This document shows, piece by piece, positions 63,103-64,000 of a stretch of DNA of 64,000 nucleotides. The DNA comes from Chitinophaga varians (lineage in GTDB: Bacteria; Bacteroidota; Bacteroidia; Chitinophagales; Chitinophagaceae). The stretch's first letter is position 1. Every line of letters begins with the position of its first letter. The stretch lies in assembly GCF_012641275.1 (NCBI RefSeq), contig NZ_JABAIA010000001.1:1-64000 (forward strand), written 5' to 3'. Made by a program: the position numbers and the translations under genes. The notes under the pieces are model-generated. The model ran no database searches and had not been told where the DNA came from. It was given only the letters and a program-made list of their open reading frames with translations.

Positions 63103-63739
63103 CAGCATATTTGTTTCCTTTCAGGGCATTGACCATCTTATCAAATGCAGTGGTATGAGTGGCCGGGATAACGGCCGATTGCCTGATCATAAACAGGCGT
63201 GTAGTAACAAAACCGGCGAAGGGGCTGCCACCATGGCTTTGAGAGAGTACGACCGCCTGCCCGTCAGCCGGTTTGCCGGTCCAGATGTATACACTGTCTT
63301 TCCCGTCCGTATATCGGTCAACGTTAGTGCCCAGTAGTACTGTCAGTTGCTTCACTATAGCTACGTTGCGCGGACTGGCGACGAGGTTCGTTTCCTCCAT
63401 TTCCACACCTGCTTTACTGGTACGGGCTTCATCATCATACAAAAAAGAAATGCTTTTGCCCCAGCCGTTGGGCGAACGCAACGTGTCATGTGCATCTCCC
63501 GTAAACAGCAGGTCTCCATAACGGAAATCACGCACCTTGTCAATCATTTTACTGGGCAGTGATGTAAACGGCTCACGGCTGACCACATGGTCCCTGTAGT
63601 TCATATAACTGTTCACATCCATGGTCCAGTAATGCTGATAAAGGTCTGTTTTTATATTACAGGCAGTGGTCATCACCAACAGCAACCACAGCATGCTGTG
63701 TAAAGCAATACGGTACATACGGTCGTTCAGTTTCGTCAT
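63086..63739 (-). CDS. Putative lipoprotein of unknown function
   Basis: 217 residues from ATG 63739 (63718 is also possible). The N-terminus has a lipoprotein signal (LHSMLWLLLVMTTAC, lipidated Cys). The mature part mixes loops and strands (FRYGDLLFTGDAHDTLRSPNGWGKSISFLYDDE, DSVYIWTGKPADGQAVVLSQSHGGSPFAGF). No family is recognised. It probably sits in the outer or inner membrane facing the periplasm. A short upstream region (63740-63861) separates it from the divergent last gene. Confidence 0.65.
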   Translation of the reverse strand: MTKLNDRMYRIALHSMLWLLLVMTTACNIKTDLYQHYWTMDVNSYMNYRDHVVSREPFTSLPSKMIDKVRDFRYGDLLFTGDAHDTLRSPNGWGKSISFLYDDEARTSKAGVEMEETNLVASPRNVAIVKQLTVLLGTNVDRYTDGKDSVYIWTGKPADGQAVVLSQSHGGSPFAGFVTTRLFMIRQSAVIPATHTTAFDKMVNALKGNKYAVNGAR

Positions 63740-63861
63740 GTTAACGGCAAGGCGGCAAAGGTATTGCATACCATCCATAAAAAAATCCGGGCAGTGCTTG
63801 CATACTAAAACGTTTAACCTTACTTTTAATCAGACTGCTGCAAAATCCTAAATTCCACGAC

Positions 63862-64000
63862 ATGAAAAAATTCTTCTTTCTGCTGGCTGCAGCCTGTATA
63901 CAGCTGTCGGCCTACGCCCAACAACCCTTCAACGGCCTGGACATGAACATGGGCAATCTCTCCCGCCTGTCAGATGCCAAAACACGGTCCATCAGCCCGG
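63862..64000 (+). CDS. Start of a probable GH172 (DUF2961) secreted glycosidase (partial)
   Basis: Only 46 residues are in the window. A signal peptide (MKKFFFLLAAACIQLSAYAQ) is followed by FNGLDMNMGNLSRLSDAKTRSISP. The 'LSRLSDAKTRSISP' wording is characteristic of the N-terminus of DUF2961/GH172 proteins, which act on arabinofuranosyl or fructofuranosyl glycans. The call rests on this short stretch alone. Confidence 0.6.
   Translation, partial: MKKFFFLLAAACIQLSAYAQQPFNGLDMNMGNLSRLSDAKTRSISP

Noticed and set aside
1..64000. tRNA or rRNA genes, integrases, transposases
   Set aside because: No tRNA-like cloverleaf with CCA-end context, rRNA segment or recombinase motif was recognised by reading; a tRNAscan or ISfinder run was not possible.

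Overview
The window looks like chromosomal DNA of a Bacteroidota bacterium, most likely family Chitinophagaceae (Chitinophaga-like). The reasons are a TonB-dependent outer-membrane barrel of the OMP_b-brl_3 type, a KKITYFNDI-type Wza lipoprotein, signal peptides ending in AQ/SQ, few Shine-Dalgarno sites, and promoter-like TTTG-N19-TAnnTTTG elements. No tRNA, rRNA, CRISPR array, insertion sequence or phage gene was seen. Species-level identity is inference.

Region 1 (1-18517, all minus strand) is one end of a lipopeptide NRPS operon. In transcription order it has a TonB-dependent receptor, an A-PCP-C protein, an AsnB-type asparagine synthetase, a SyrD-like peptide-export ABC transporter, a FAAL-ACP-C-A-PCP loading protein, a TubC-C-A-PCP protein, and a further TubC-C... 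protein cut by the left edge. The last three genes overlap as ATGA. Their protein ends carry matching docking elements: C-terminal DEI tails and N-terminal TubC domains. The chain therefore probably starts with a fatty acid on the FAAL protein and passes down the operon. The A-PCP-C protein has neither docking element, and its place is open. Neither a thioesterase nor an epimerase domain is inside the window.

Region 2 (18518-24731) has a gene-poor 1.2 kb stretch, a methyltransferase, a secreted alpha/beta hydrolase, a secreted protein of unknown function, an AraC regulator, a DoxX-cupin pair and a small orphan protein.

Region 3 (24976-39151) is an exopolysaccharide locus of the Wzx/Wzy type. 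It holds an acyltransferase, Wza, Wzc, Wzx, an FkbM methyltransferase, a glycosyltransferase, a Wzy-like polymerase, a GT4, a second FkbM, a WcaJ-like initiating phosphotransferase and a WcaI-like GT4. A third FkbM gene runs convergently and overlaps the end.

Region 4 (39413-45157) is a hydroxyproline catabolic operon with a divergent AraC regulator: epimerase, D-hydroxyproline dehydrogenase, deaminase and 2-oxoglutarate semialdehyde dehydrogenase. A 10 bp direct repeat at 40 bp spacing lies between the operon and its regulator.

Region 5 (45231-54224) is mixed housekeeping and accessory content: a small heat-shock protein with an unusually strong Shine-Dalgarno sequence, a coiled-coil secreted protein, an alcohol dehydrogenase/deacetylase/unknown trio, a PolX-type polymerase with PHP domain, a membrane protein, and an ECF41-like sigma factor plus HxlR regulator divergent from an MFS exporter.

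Region 6 (54228-63102) is a stress locus: an MgtA-type P-type ATPase, three tandem-domain universal stress proteins, a PAS histidine kinase, and a response regulator fused to a Crp/Fnr-type module. The right edge holds a lipoprotein and the start of a probable GH172 (DUF2961) protein.
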